DNA from: Romanomermis culicivorax
Lineage: Eukaryota > Nematoda > Enoplea > Mermithida > Mermithidae
DNA length: 64,000 nucleotides
Assembly: GCA_963922205.1 (NCBI GenBank)
Contig: CAWUHX010000007.1
Coordinates: 2,170,001-2,234,000, forward strand
Direction: 5' to 3'
The first letter of the stretch is position 1, and each line of letters opens with the position of its first letter. A model generated the notes under the pieces. It did no database searches. It was not told where the DNA came from and saw nothing but the letters and a program-made list of their open reading frames with translations. This document shows, piece after piece, positions 36,111 to 47,780 of this stretch. The position numbers and the translations under genes were made by a program.

Positions 36111-38569
36111 GACGTGGTTCAAGTCCGTGCGGTATTTTTGAATTTTCAGAAAAGTACGAAGGATTGGTAACTACAAAGACAGTTCAAAAAACATGTAAGA
36201 AATGAAAAATGAAATATTGGAGAATAAAAAAAAGGAAAATGAAGTGAATAGAGAAAGACTAGGATTTCTAATTTTATTAGACTTTGAAATTGGCGCATTC
36301 TGATGATTTGTTAAAATATTTCACATTCCAAATACTGATTTCGATTCCGATTTTCTTTTGTTTGTTCTTTTTTTCGTATGCCCCGAACAAAAAAAACGAT
36401 TTGTTATTCTTATATTTGTTTTTTCTCACTTTCCTCGTTTGTCATCATTTCATCATTCTAGGAGGAAAATTCTCCTTTCTTACATCTAATAACAAACTGA
36501 CATGCCATTCAAAAATGATCGCGTGACATAAAACTCTGGACTTGGCGTAATTCTTTTTCCGTTTTTTGTCCCTTCTCTCATTTCCTCGCAGAATGATTCT
36601 AAATTAGAGGACACAAGTGTTTATCCGGCCGAAGAATGAAGTTTCGTTAGTGATTGTCGTGCCGGAACACCGAGCGATCCATTTTTCGCGCTCACAAATT
36701 ATGGATTAAGATCTAATTTGGACCAAACCACCAGGGACCATTTTTTCTTTTCAACGAGCTGTTGATTATACTTTCATCTTTAAACCTGTTTTGAAAGGTT
36801 GAACAGTTATCTTGCACAATGTCGGTTTCGTATATTTCCATCGCACAAAGCAGGCACTATACGTATGATAACTGCACTGAGAATGATGGCAGTAATATTA
36901 TCATCAGAAAGATAATGATCACTTGATTATAATTTTAAAAAACTGCTCGATGTTCATCGATGCAAAATTTGAAAATCGAGTTTTCAAATTCTATTTTATT
37001 CAAACGAGACTCCGCGGCTTGGTGACGAGATTTCGAGATGTTTCTTATGTATTTCAGACTATTGAAATTTACTAATGATAAGCTTCCAGGACATGTATAA
37101 TCTGCTGTAATAATCGGGCCATGTATATATAATATATAATCATACAATAATCTGCTTTGGTGATTGAAAATCATTTTCACAGTTTACTGTATACCATGAC
37201 AAAATATTGAAATATTTTTTATGAATAGCGTTTTCGATTATGATCATAAGCAACCTTGAATACGTAATGGTTGTATTTATTGATCATAAAAAGCTACATT
37301 AAACAGGTCTTGTCTTGTGACAAACTTGTTGGTTGTCGAATCTTTACTTATGTCTGTCATCAACATAACTTTGTAAGATCCTCTCAGCAATCACTGCTAT
37401 TCGACATTAAACTTTTCGAGCGTTCGCAGGTCATTGATTTGCAGGTCATCAAAACTTATAATTCAAGTGAAAGCTCGATGAGAGTTGATTCTGTTTACAG
37501 TTTTCAAATTTGATCTTGAATAGCTTGAAAAACACCAAAGTTTCCTGTGTTTCTATCGTATTTAAAACGTTATATTTATTGTTCAAAATCTTTTTTTCCA
37601 TTTTACACATTGAAAAAAGCTATTGTTTTCGCTATTATAACATATATACCCTATCTTTTTCATAATAACAACTTGGGTCTCTGATATCGTTGATGAAAAA
37701 TAAAGGACGAAGTTCTCCTATGGTTAAAGGGTTAGTACCATACATGCACGTTGGGAGGCGCTTGAGGTGGAGGTATTGATCCCCAGCAGATCTTGATTTA
37801 CCATTAGCAGATTTTTGCTGACCCTCAGCAGATTTGACCCCAGCAATGATCGAGTATGAAGATGATGAAGGAAAATGAGAACGAGAGAAAAGAAAGTCCT
37901 TATTAGAATCAAAAGGATGTAGTTTTTCTGAACAAAGCATACTTGATTCCAAAGAAGTAGTATTAATACTTTAAAAAATGCTGATGAAGGAAATAGTTTC
38001 ACGTACTTGATTAATATAGGTTGAAGAATATGCTGCTGAGATGTTAGAAGACCTTTCTTTTCGTTATCAAGCAAAAATGTATATCCCATCCCCTGTCTTC
38101 CAGGGAGTTTATATACTGTGCATGTATGGTTAGTACATACAAAATTCTGTGAATTTTTAGAATCCCATTCAACAATAGTTTATTTCTATTAGGCTGGAAT
38201 TTGCATTTATTTACCGCTTGAATTCAACCGTTTAATTACATATTATCATCTTCTCAATTTCTTATCAATTGTTTGGAAACCACTTTACGTGAATCCGTTT
38301 TCCGTGGTATACCAAACACGTGCGTGTTGTGAGTTATGCTGCTCACCATTCAGATTTTCCTGAGGTTGTTATGATTATCATCAAATTTCGCCAGAGTGCT
38401 TAGAGAGTCAAATTAAATGCACACACTAGTTAGGAGTTATTACCAAATTGAAGCCTGAAAAGCGTCAACAATTGAAAACAGTAATAGCGGATTGTAAAAA
38501 AATTCATTCTAGATAGTTTCTTGTACGAAATTTCACAATAAATTTGTTACGTAGAAAAATCTTTTTCAG
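36111..38569. other. intergenic upstream of the PKG gene, no gene seen
   Basis: AT-rich sequence with no supported coding exon. It probably holds promoter or 5' UTR sequence for the PKG gene. A TATA-like TTTATATACTG occurs at about 38108 but cannot be assigned. Confidence 0.4.
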
Positions 38570-38573
38570 CCTA
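38565..38573 (+). other. splice acceptor 4 nt before the PKG start codon
   Basis: ATCTTTTTCAG|CCTA ATG. A strong acceptor with only four leader bases before the ATG is typical of spliced-leader trans-splicing in nematodes. A cis 5' UTR intron is the alternative. Confidence 0.55.
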
Positions 38574-38854
38574 ATGGCCACCTTGCGTGAAGTGCAGTAC
38601 ACTTTGCAAGAAAAAATCGAACAAGTTCGTCGACGCGATCGTCTGATCGACGAATTGGAGGACGAATTATTGGCTCGGGAACGGGAAATAAGCGCCATGA
38701 AACGCGAAATCCGGCGTTATCAAAATGTCGTGGTCAAATTGACTGCCATAAATAATACGTTGAGGAATAGCGTAAAACCCGGTTCGACTATCGTCACCTC
38801 GGCGCCGATCATTAAAGCCTTCGAAAATCGGCCGGATTTCAAAGCACCGAAAAG
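38574..38854 (+). CDS. cGMP-dependent protein kinase (PKG I beta type), N-terminal leucine-zipper exon
   Basis: First coding exon: 93 codons plus two bases, donor AAAG|GTTTGA. The start MATLREVQYTLQEKIEQV followed by RRRDRLIDELEDELL matches the vertebrate PRKG1 beta isoform N terminus ([20 protein letters not shown]... from family knowledge) almost position for position. This is the parallel coiled coil that dimerises the kinase and docks substrates, with Leu/Ile heptads to about residue 62. The exon ends in a charged stretch running into KAPK at the junction. It acts as a cytosolic serine/threonine kinase activated by cGMP. The cyclic-nucleotide and kinase domains are not in this window, so the gene is either incomplete here or continues beyond 64000. 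The exon is higher in GC than its surroundings, as expected for real coding sequence. Confidence 0.9.
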
Positions 38855-38899
38855 GTTTGAATAATTGGATAGCTAATTTTTCGAGACAACCGTCAACTA

Positions 38900-39175
38900 A
38901 AGAAAGTCTATGATTATTCTTTTTTGCGCAAACGTCGTGTTTTTATTGGAATGCTTCTAAATTGTGGGAAGCAAGCACTATCTAAAACTTCTAGGGTATT
39001 CTGCTAAACCAGAAGTCACGAATACTAAAAACTTGTGAGCATATTCCAAAAACCTTCAATGATTTTTTTAAATGAAAAATCTTATTGCACAAATTCTAAA
39101 GACAATTTTGACGACAGTGCTAATCTTTGTCATTTTCCAACATAGAAGCACTTTATGAAACTATTCTACAAGAGC
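38900..39175 (-). repeat. degenerate Tc1/mariner-like MITE in the PKG intron
   Basis: Inverted, diverged relative of 31386-31631: GGAATGCTTCTAAATTGTGG, CTTGTGAGCATATTCC and TGACGACAGTGCTAATCTTT match in order. The termini have decayed. Confidence 0.5.
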
Positions 39176-39309
39176 AGCTCCATGTGATTTTACGGTATTT
39201 TTACCGGCACAACGCAACAAATAAAAACTTCGGGTATCTCCTCAAGTTTTTTCGCTGAGAGCTTCCCCAAAAGCTGGGCTTCGATTTCTGGTAAGATTCA
39301 ACTTTGCTA

Positions 39310-42040
39310 TGGTAGATAAAAAATCAACCCTATCTGAAAATCAGATAGTTGGTTTGACTTGATGCTTCAAGAAATTTATCTGAGAATCAAAATCTCGCAT
39401 AGCTACAGTAAGACTAAATTTGAAAATTCTCGATTTTTTCGATTCTTGATGTACACTTTTTTCAACTTTTGCAGGTTTAGGGACGTCAGACCTCGTGTTC
39501 TGTAAATTTACATAATATAAGGCGAATGAATGGGCTAGAACTCACTGTAAGATTTATGACTGTAAAGTGCGTATTAAGAATACAGCGCCGTTCGAAACAT
39601 CAAATTCAGAAAAATCACCATTTCTTGCTAAACTTCAAAAGCACCAAAAATTTTCCTACAGAATAGATAGTCTACGACCTCTTTTATCTGCTGACAGAAA
39701 TTTACGGAAATTCATGTACTGCTAGGAGGTCGCACGACTTGCAGTTTGAACATCATCTCATAATCGCATTTTTTGATAATTGCTATCTTCATTCTAAAAC
39801 TGTCACAGCGTGATAAATTTTGAAAATGAAACATTAGGACAAGTTTAGCATGCCAAATATTGATATAACTGCCAAACTGCATAAAAAATAAAGTCGCAAG
39901 GCTACAGTATCCCAAAGTATGGAATTTTTGCATTTTTTGACATGTTTCTGTCTATTTACGAAACTTGAGATGTATCGGCCCTAGTATGAAATATCTTTAT
40001 TATCAACCGTTCATTAGATACTGATTACAATGCTCTATAATGTGGAATAAAAATGTTTTCTGGATTTTGCATTTTACTCTTTTTAAGATGTTATAAAATG
40101 TCAAAAACGAGATGGTGAAAACGGTGAAAAAGCTGACTTCTTGCCATGAAAATGACTACATGAACTGCTAAAACTCAAAAGAATCGACAATGTCCATGTA
40201 AATGATCAAATTTCATGTTCTGCTAGGGTGTTAAATCTACAGAAAAGTGCTATCTATTCTAGTCAACAAGTTTTAATTTTCGATTCTTGATGAACAAAAG
40301 TTGATTTTTTCGAAATTTTGTGTTTCAGATTAGATGATAGCAAAGTGTTGGGAGTGTGGACATGAACAGGAAAACATCCGGAGCGTCCAGAGCTCTTGGT
40401 TTGAAATAAACCACTTTTCATCTTAAAATTCAGCTCACTTAGTTTCGGGTTATTCATAGTTTCTTCGCATAAATCATCTGCTTCAGCAGGATTTTAGCTG
40501 GTTCATTGGTCTATATGAAAATCAAACAACACAAGAACAGTCGTTTCGATTATCCCGGTGAAGGATGTGTCAAAATTTTCCTCTAACATAGTAATACTTA
40601 GGCACATAGTAATCAGTAGCGTTCACCTGATGCCACAAAGAGTCATCAGCTTGAGAGAACGCTATAAATACATATAGCACGAGGCTTGAATCAGTTCATT
40701 TGATGCCATTACTTCCAGAATTTCAAGAAACATCGCAAACATTCTACACGGCAGGGAGAACAAATATTGTAGAAAAGGAATGGGCATCCAAAAGCCAAAC
40801 AACGAGTGAAATGCTGATAGCGAAGCAGAATCAGTTTCTACTGGGCAAATGCTATGAAGGAATTCGTCTAAAACAAATGCTTGATGCTGAAATGATATCC
40901 AGAATTATATACAAAAACGGATAGTTTTCCCAGGATTAATTTCTAATGAGGCAACAAGTTGCAAGTTGTTTTGCCCACTCCCAATGCTTCACTATCCTCT
41001 AATCTGATACATAAAATTTCGAGAAAAGCCAACTTCTGTTGATTAAGAATTGAAAATCAAAATTTATTGACTGAAATAATTAGCATTTTTTGTAGATTTA
41101 ACACCCTACCAAAACATGAACTTTGGCCATTTTTTATAGTCACTAGCAGACACTGTGATTTATCCAGTGTACAGGGAAATCTTCTGTCCTTTTGAGCTTT
41201 AGTTTTTCTGTTTTATAGTCATTTTCGTGTAGAGAAGCTAGCTTTTTGACCATTTTCACCATTTCATTTTTGACATGTTGAAACTTCCTTGAAAGTGTAA
41301 ACTGTAAAATCCTGAAAACATTTTATATCACATTACACAGCCTTGTATTCTATATCTAATGAACCGTTGATAATAAAGATACTTCACGCCAAGGCCGATA
41401 CATTTCAAGTCTCGTAAATAGACAGAAAAATGTCAAAAAATGCAAAAATGCCAAACTTTGCCATACTGTAGCCCTGCGAATTTTATTCTTTATGCAATTT
41501 GAGAATCATCTTAATATTTAGCATACTAAACTTGTCCTTATGTCTCATTTTTGAAAGTCATCAAGCTGTGATGATTCCCCAATGAAAGTAGCAATATCAG
41601 AGAACGCAATTATAACATGGTGTTCAAACCCCAAATCGTGCGACTTCCTGGCAGTACATGAATTTCTGCAAATTTTTATCAACAGGTGGTAGACATCGAA
41701 GGCTATTCTACGAGAAAAGTTTTGGTGTTTTTGAAATTTAGCGGTAGATATGGTAATTTTTGCGAGAAAAAATCAAATTTTAAATTTGATGCATCAGTAT
41801 ACTTAATACAAACTTTACACTCATAAATCCTAAGGTAAATTTAAGCATATCTATTTGCCTAGCATTGGGTAAATTTACATAATACGTACCTAGACGTGCA
41901 AAAGTTGAAAAAAGTGCAAGTCAAAAATCAGAAAAATCGAAAATTTTCGTCTTACTGTAGCTATGATAGATTTGATTTTCAAACTAAATGAATATCATTT
42001 TCATTCCTAACGCATCAGGTTATACCTACAAATGTTTTTT
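39310..42040. repeat. large foldback inverted repeat, arms of about 1 kb
   Basis: Left arm about 39310-40315, right arm about 41025-42040, diverged but colinear. Matching pairs include TACAGTAAGAC...CTTTTTTCAACTTTTGCA (39415 against 41950), TCTGTCTATTTACGA (39945 against 41425) and AGGGTGTTAAATCTAC (40226 against 41107). The central 0.7 kb carries a 74-codon open frame (40700-40924) with no recognised domain. It lies in the PKG intron between 38854 and 43888. The same family occurs at 9340-11760. Confidence 0.78.
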
Positions 42041-42906
42041 TTTCAGTTAGGGTTAGTTTTTTTACTTATCACAGCTCTCTGTACAAGAAGCTACATTTTC
42101 TCAAACATTGTCTCTTAATGATACATAGTGAGAAGCTCGACAAAGAGTGGCGCCAAGTCACAAATTCAATACTTTTCACATGGCGTAATTTTGGTGCTGT
42201 CGAGCTATTTTTCGAGATTCATATTTGGAGGATATAATGAGGTCAAAAGTACGGTATTTTCGATTTTTAGTTTATACACATAGGCTACTAAAGTATATGA
42301 TGTAATCTTAGAGAGGAATAAAATGCTCTTTCGGCACGTTATTCAAACCAAAAATCATGTTTCACAAAGGAATCAATATTTTTGAGTGATAAACGTGATG
42401 ACTTGGTCACTTGAACGGCTCCATCTCTATATTTACTCATGGGCCAAGATTCGAATTTGGTGTGAACCTAGCCCATCATCGAAGCCATTTTGACTAATAA
42501 CCGTTCGTTTTACATTAGCTTCAATCGACAGTTGCAAATCTGTTTTTCGCAGAATTTCGGCCAACAATCATCGTGTAAGGATTTCCGTTGACTAGTCCCC
42601 GAAAGCATTCAAAATTACACATGTGTGCGAAAATGATAATCCATAAAAATGTAAATGGAACCAAAACGAAGTTCATGATTTTGAACGTGAATCAGTGAGG
42701 AAAATCATATGACGCAATTTTTTCGTATATTTTAGTCCCGGCAATGATTCTGGCGCAGAGTTTGACCAGTTTCCTTCTTTGTGCACTACGGTTTGACAAA
42801 AATCAATAAATTTCGAGAAACACACTAAATTTTTTTTTGAGATGAAAAACGCTCGGGACTTAGCAGGGCGTCATGATTATAGCTCATTTTTTCCAAGTGG
42901 GCCTTA

Positions 42907-43001
42907 AGGCCCTGTCATACTTCATCGGGTGGTACCGTGCGGCGCCGCTTTTTCTATTCATGCCTAAAAGCGGTACCGCGCGGTCAAGTATGACAGGGCC
43001 T
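42907..43001. mobile_element. CGCG-hairpin PIF/Harbinger-like MITE, copy 2 (short)
   Basis: 95 bp: AGGCCCTGTCATACTTCATC to TCAAGTATGACAGGGCCT, flanked by TTA (42904-42906 and 43002-43004). A 3-bp TWA duplication with GGCCCTGT ends is typical of PIF/Harbinger or Tourist-type elements. Confidence 0.85.
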
Positions 43002-43887
43002 TTAGAAAAAGAAATGTTTAAATTTTTCAACTCCACATTTTTCGAATTCTTTGACTTTGAAAAGAATTCGAAAAATGTGGAGTTCCTTTATTGCAAATTT
43101 TACAAATAAAACCTATGATTTTTTGCTGGTGACGTACACATTTACCTTTAATGACGGATGCAGCGGATACGAGATTAGATCAAGTTCAACACCAAAAAAA
43201 TATTAAGCTTTATAACTGCAATCGAAGAGAAACCATTTTCCGTTTACGACTGGAAAGAAATCAACTGATAATTTTCTCTAAACCTTGTCAAATCGTTAAA
43301 ATTTTTCGACTAGTGTATCGAGCTGTCGATACAGTTGCCCTCAAATCATAGGTGCATTATTTCTATAATTTTGGTCTCCACTATCGTAAAGTGATTTTTA
43401 GTGTTTTCTTTCAGTATACAGTTTTTCACTCTCAACGAATATTACGTGCCTATTTCATCAAATGTTATGAGACAATTGAGTCGCTTCGAATGTGTAATGA
43501 GATTTTTTTGACGATCGAACACAAGGAGCAAAAAATTGATGCGCTAGTTTGTTTTCTGTGCACCGTTCAACTCTTAATACTGTAGCTAATGCGTGAAGTT
43601 TTGAACCGTGTCACTCCGCAGTTTGATAAAAAATGACCAGACTAAAAGTTCCATTACAGTACCTGCGAAGACGTTGGCTGCTTGGAATTCCAAATTACAT
43701 TATTCAAAGTTTCCAAATACATGGAAAATCTGCCCTGTAACGAATTTTCCTACCGTAGTTGCAATAAGTCACTCATTGGAAGTATTCCAAAAAATAACAG
43801 CTGTTTTTCAAATACAGTAAACCCGAAGCTGTATCACTATAATTTTCGTTTCGATGAGATTCAAACATAAGATTTTTGCATCTTTAG

Positions 43888-44363
43888 GCAAAATGCCATC
43901 CGCAGTTCGAAAAACAGCGAAATGAAAATAACGACTCCGCCATCGCCGGCGGTCGCGGCAGTAGCGACAATAGCTACCACTTCGCTATCCAAAAACGTCG
44001 CAACCGCCACCCGAGAGGACGAAGGCGAATTGCCCCCGACTCCAGTCCACTCGTCCGACGGAGTAAGCCAACACCAAAACATGGTGACAATTCCAATAGC
44101 CACCAAAGACAGTAAAGTGGCGCACGTTATTTCGTTGGCCTTGTCTGTCCAACAAGATTTCGTTGACGGCGCCGGCGGCTGTCAAAGCCAATCGTTAGAC
44201 GACGGAATCAACGGAAAATTGACACCGATGGGACGTCGGCGTCGGGTCGGCTTTGGCCACGACGGCCAACATCAGTTGAGGCAACAACGCCAAACCAAAT
44301 CAAACGAAGGCCCGTCGTCTGCGCCCATAACGCCGCCCGAGGTCCAAAACGGCGAAGCCACTG
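43888..44363 (+). CDS. PKG gene, second coding exon: candidate autoinhibitory motif plus low-complexity insert
   Basis: Acceptor ATCTTTAG|G and donor ACTG|GTGAGTG. It joins exon 38574-38854 in phase (AG+G = Arg), giving APKRQNAIRSSKNSEM. KRQNAI resembles the KRQAIS pseudosubstrate that inhibits PKG I beta, at the expected place after the zipper. Then follow about 140 residues rich in Thr, Ala, Pro, Gln and Ser (TTPPSPAVAAVATIATTSLS, GELPPTPVHSSDG, GRRRRVGFGHDGQHQLRQQR, SSAPITPPEVQNG), a disordered stretch not found at this length in vertebrate PKG I. The GC content is far above the flanks. A single exon of the same gene is the simplest reading; that the KRQNAI motif inhibits is inference. Confidence 0.72.
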
Positions 44364-44389
44364 GTGAGTGCAACATGCATTAGCTGATT

Positions 44390-44397
44390 TGACGTCA
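44390..44397. promoter_or_regulatory. perfect CRE-type octamer TGACGTCA
   Basis: Lies 27 bp after the donor of the second PKG exon. It is an exact CREB-type palindrome, but the short length makes chance occurrence likely. Confidence 0.25.
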
Positions 44398-44688
44398 GCA
44401 AGATGCGAGGTTGGTCCCAGGGGTTCCGTTACTGTAGATTCACAACTACAAAAAGTAGTTACAGTATGCAAGGCATAGGTCAATTTTACTGGTATTCAAA
44501 TAGTAATCAATACATGAGGTATTGTATTTTGTCGTTATACAAATTGTTGTTGTGAAAGTCGTTTCCATACTGCTTTCACTATAGCTTCTTTTGTTCAAAA
44601 TAAGTGGTCTTGAGTGTGCTCACAACTTTTTAGCTTTTACCTGTACAAAGCTGGTTCAGCATAAACCTTCTTTCCAATGTATTTCTTA

Positions 44689-44916
44689 AGGCTCATATTA
44701 TATACTTGCCTTTTCCGACGGAACGGAACGGATCGTCAATAGCATGAAACGTTCCGCCTGAAAATCCCATTTCGGTCGGAAAGGATAACTGCAATTCTGC
44801 AAACGACCAATGGTAACTCCCAACTGAACCGAACGGAATGAAAACTTCCATTTCGTTCGGTTACGTTCCGTCGATTGCATTCCGTTTCGTCGGGAAAGGC
44901 AAGTATAAATGAGCCT
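44689..44916. mobile_element. CGGAACGGAAC-family PIF/Harbinger-like MITE, copy 2
   Basis: 228 bp, AGGCTCATATTATATACTTG to CAAGTATAAATGAGCCT, with TTA duplications (44686-44688 and 44917-44919). The near-complete internal palindrome (TTTTCCGACGGAACGGAACG at the left, its inverse at the right) is the MITE form of the family. Confidence 0.85.
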
Positions 44917-45639
44917 TTACACTACTTTACTTATGCCGTTTACTCATTAAATTGGTTCCCTTATGGACAACAAGCGGATCGAAACCGAAATCCAAAATTC
45001 TAGTAAAATCGCAATTAGAACATTGAAAAATTATGAAAACTAGAATAAATCGAGTCCAAATTGTGCAAGGATAAACTAAATGGAGGTCGTTCGAGAAAAG
45101 CAAGCAATGCACTGACGGCCGAAGCAATATTTGTTATATGCATTCCTTGAGACTGACAAGAAGTATGATTACAAGCCCGAAGTTGATCGTCTCTCAGTAA
45201 GTGAGAAAACCGACATTCTTCTTTCTACGAAACGTCAAGACTAAAGGGTCATTTATACTTGCCTTTTTCGGCGGAACGGAACAGAACGGAATGCAATCCA
45301 CGGAACGTAACGGAACGGAACCGAAATTTCCGTTCTGTTCGGTTCGGTTGGAGCTTCCCATCGGTTGTTCTCCGCAAAATCGCACTTATACTTTCCGATC
45401 GAAAGTGGAAATTGAAACTCAAACAAAAATTGCGCTATTTTATTAATTTCTGCGTACAAAAATTGTTCTTGCATCCATCATTAAATTTAATTTGAGACGG
45501 ATATATCGATAGCCCAGCAAAAAAAATTGAATTTCGTTTTCGGGCTGGTTTTTCTCGATTCTTACCATTGTTTTTCCCCCAAATCTTGCTTTTTGAGGGG
45601 AAAAATTTGGAAGAGTGGAGAAATTTTGGTGCTAGGAAG

Positions 45640-45890
45640 ATACACACTGCAAGAATTTTCCAGGGGTGTCCTCGGACTTTTCATCGAGGGGGGATAAGGC
45701 GTGGGTGAGCAAAGAAACAAAAGAAAGTTCCACAAGCATGTGTTTTCTACAAAATATGCATAAAAATCATCAAAAAGCTATATTGGAAAATGTTCAGGGA
45801 GGGGTGTTTTTTCGGGACAGGTGGTGCACAGGGTCTCAGGTCGGAGGGTATACTCCCCTACCTCCTCTATGTGCATGTATGGCAAGGATA
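45640..45890 (+). mobile_element. GGGTGGGTGAGCAAA-family repeat, copy 2
   Basis: GCAAGAATTTTCCAGGGGTG through GTGGGTGAGCAAAGAA, ATGCATAAAAATCATCAAAA, GGGTCTCAGGTCGGAGGG to CTATGTGCATGTATGG. Colinear with 56287-56530 and, inverted, 12537-12762. Confidence 0.72.
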
Positions 45891-46189
45891 TGGAACAGAT
45901 GCATTTTGGCGAATTTTAAGGGGTCCAAATTTCTAAACTTTTTTTAATGTCTAGGACTTTAACAAACATCATTATTTGTTATCTTGGGCGCGGATTTCAG
46001 CACATTTTTCAGAAAAATCAACACGTCAACTGTCTAAACTTTTTGGAACCATTGTTCCTCCCTTAGCGTAAATTGAATTCGAAAGCTTTATGGAAGTAGT
46101 TGCCGGAAACTTGTACTCGTAGCTTTTCTTAATTTCTAGAACATCGAATTTTTGAACAGAAAATGTGGATCTAATTCTTGAAGTAAATT

Positions 46190-47780
46190 TCCGGAAAATC
46201 GACTTTCCAGCATCGCAGCACTGTTTTTTTTCTCGCCGGACTTTTCCCCAAATGAGGAAAGGGGTCTAAATTTTCCCTCATTCTCCTCAAGTCATTTTTT
46301 GCTTGAAAATGCTCATATACGCTTTACTCAAGTGTTTTTGAGCTTTTTAGAACATTCTGATATTTTTAGAGACATCAACTCATTAAAATTGAAGAGAAAT
46401 TAAAATTTTGTTTAAAGTTTACGCATTGTGTAACGAATTTTCTAGCAGACTATCCAATAGCATAATGAATTTTTAATTAGATAAGAAATCGACTGTATAG
46501 GCAACTACGATGAGAAGTGAGAGGCTAAACAATATGTTATATTTCCGGCGCTGGGCGCCGGAAAAATTTTTGGGTGTTAACATTCTGCGGCGCTGGAAAA
46601 CCAATTTTCCCAACACTTACACATTCCAAGAATTATATTCGAAATTTTTGTTCGAAAATCGTAATTTCTAGAAATTCATCATTTGAAAAATTTTTAAATC
46701 AGTTATTTATTCGTAGGTTTTCAAAAATTTGACCGAGCAGCAAAAATACTTTCATTAAGCTTTCGAATTCAATTTAAGTTAAGAGGGAAACAATTGCTTC
46801 GAAAGGTTTAGAAAGTTGACGCGTTGATCTTTCTGAAAAAATGTTTCAATGGAAAAATGAAATGAAGTTTTCGCAACATCTGAATGTAAATTTAAATCCG
46901 ACTAATAGATTTTAAATAGCTTCTCATTTCGCCGCGAAAATTTTCGAACTTTTATATTCTAAAACACTGGAAAATGAATCTATGCAACAGACATTGCTGA
47001 ATAGGAGCTTCAAACATACCTGTAATAAGTCCCACCAGTTGGGGAGAGGGGTAAACCCAAAATTTTGGGGTGGGGGTTCCAAAACATTCTAAATTTTCGG
47101 GTTTTTTCGAGGTTTTTTGGAATTTTTGGGGCTCCGCCGCAAAAGGCCAAAAATGTCTACTTTTTTGCAAATAAAAATAAGAAATGGGGTTATTTCAATT
47201 GATAGAAACTGTTGGAAGTTAATTTGCTACGGCCGCACCTGATAGAAAACTTGGCGCTGGAAAATTTTCACCAAAATGGATCTTCTCGGTTCTGAACTCC
47301 CAAAATTTTTTTCGAAAATGAAAATCTTGCCGAAAGCTTTTTCCTCATATCGTTTTATTCCTCAAAACATCCCATTTGAGGGAAAACGAGTGCTTGGCGG
47401 GGCGAACCCCAAATTTGGAGGGGGTCTAAAAAACTCGAAAACTTTCCCAAAAAAGGCAGTTTTTTCCAACTTTTCTCCAATTTTTCCGAGTCTGGCTTGA
47501 GAAAAGGGTTGGCCAAGTCGAGGGGGAGGTCACCCCGCATTCCTCCCCAAATTACAAGTATATACGACTTTAAACTCGAAACTTTCAATATTTTTCTTCG
47601 ATTTGAATGAATTAACACCTCTTAAAATATCAGAATGTTCGAAAAAGCTCACAAACACTTGAATAAAGCGTATTTGAGCATTTATAAGCGAAAAAACGAC
47701 TTGGGGAACAATAGGGAAGCAAATTTCGGCCCCTTCCCGCATTTGGGGAAAGATAGGCGGGGAAAAACCGTGATTGCGAC
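46190..47780. repeat. inverted pair inside the 45245-48108 element
   Basis: The stretch around 46310-46420 (TATACGCTTTACTCAAGTGT, ACATTCTGATATTTT, ATCAACTCATTAAAATTGAA) recurs inverted at about 47590-47690. The intervening DNA contains a TTGGGGAGAGGGGTAAACCC-type block also seen near 62200 and 62430. Confidence 0.6.

Noticed and set aside
40700-40924. 74-codon frame in the loop of the large foldback
   Set aside because: No recognisable domain or splice context; kept only as a note, not called as a gene.
44208-44483. Minus-strand frames opposite the second PKG exon
   Set aside because: Shadow of the GC-rich plus-strand coding exon, which has matching splice sites and phase.
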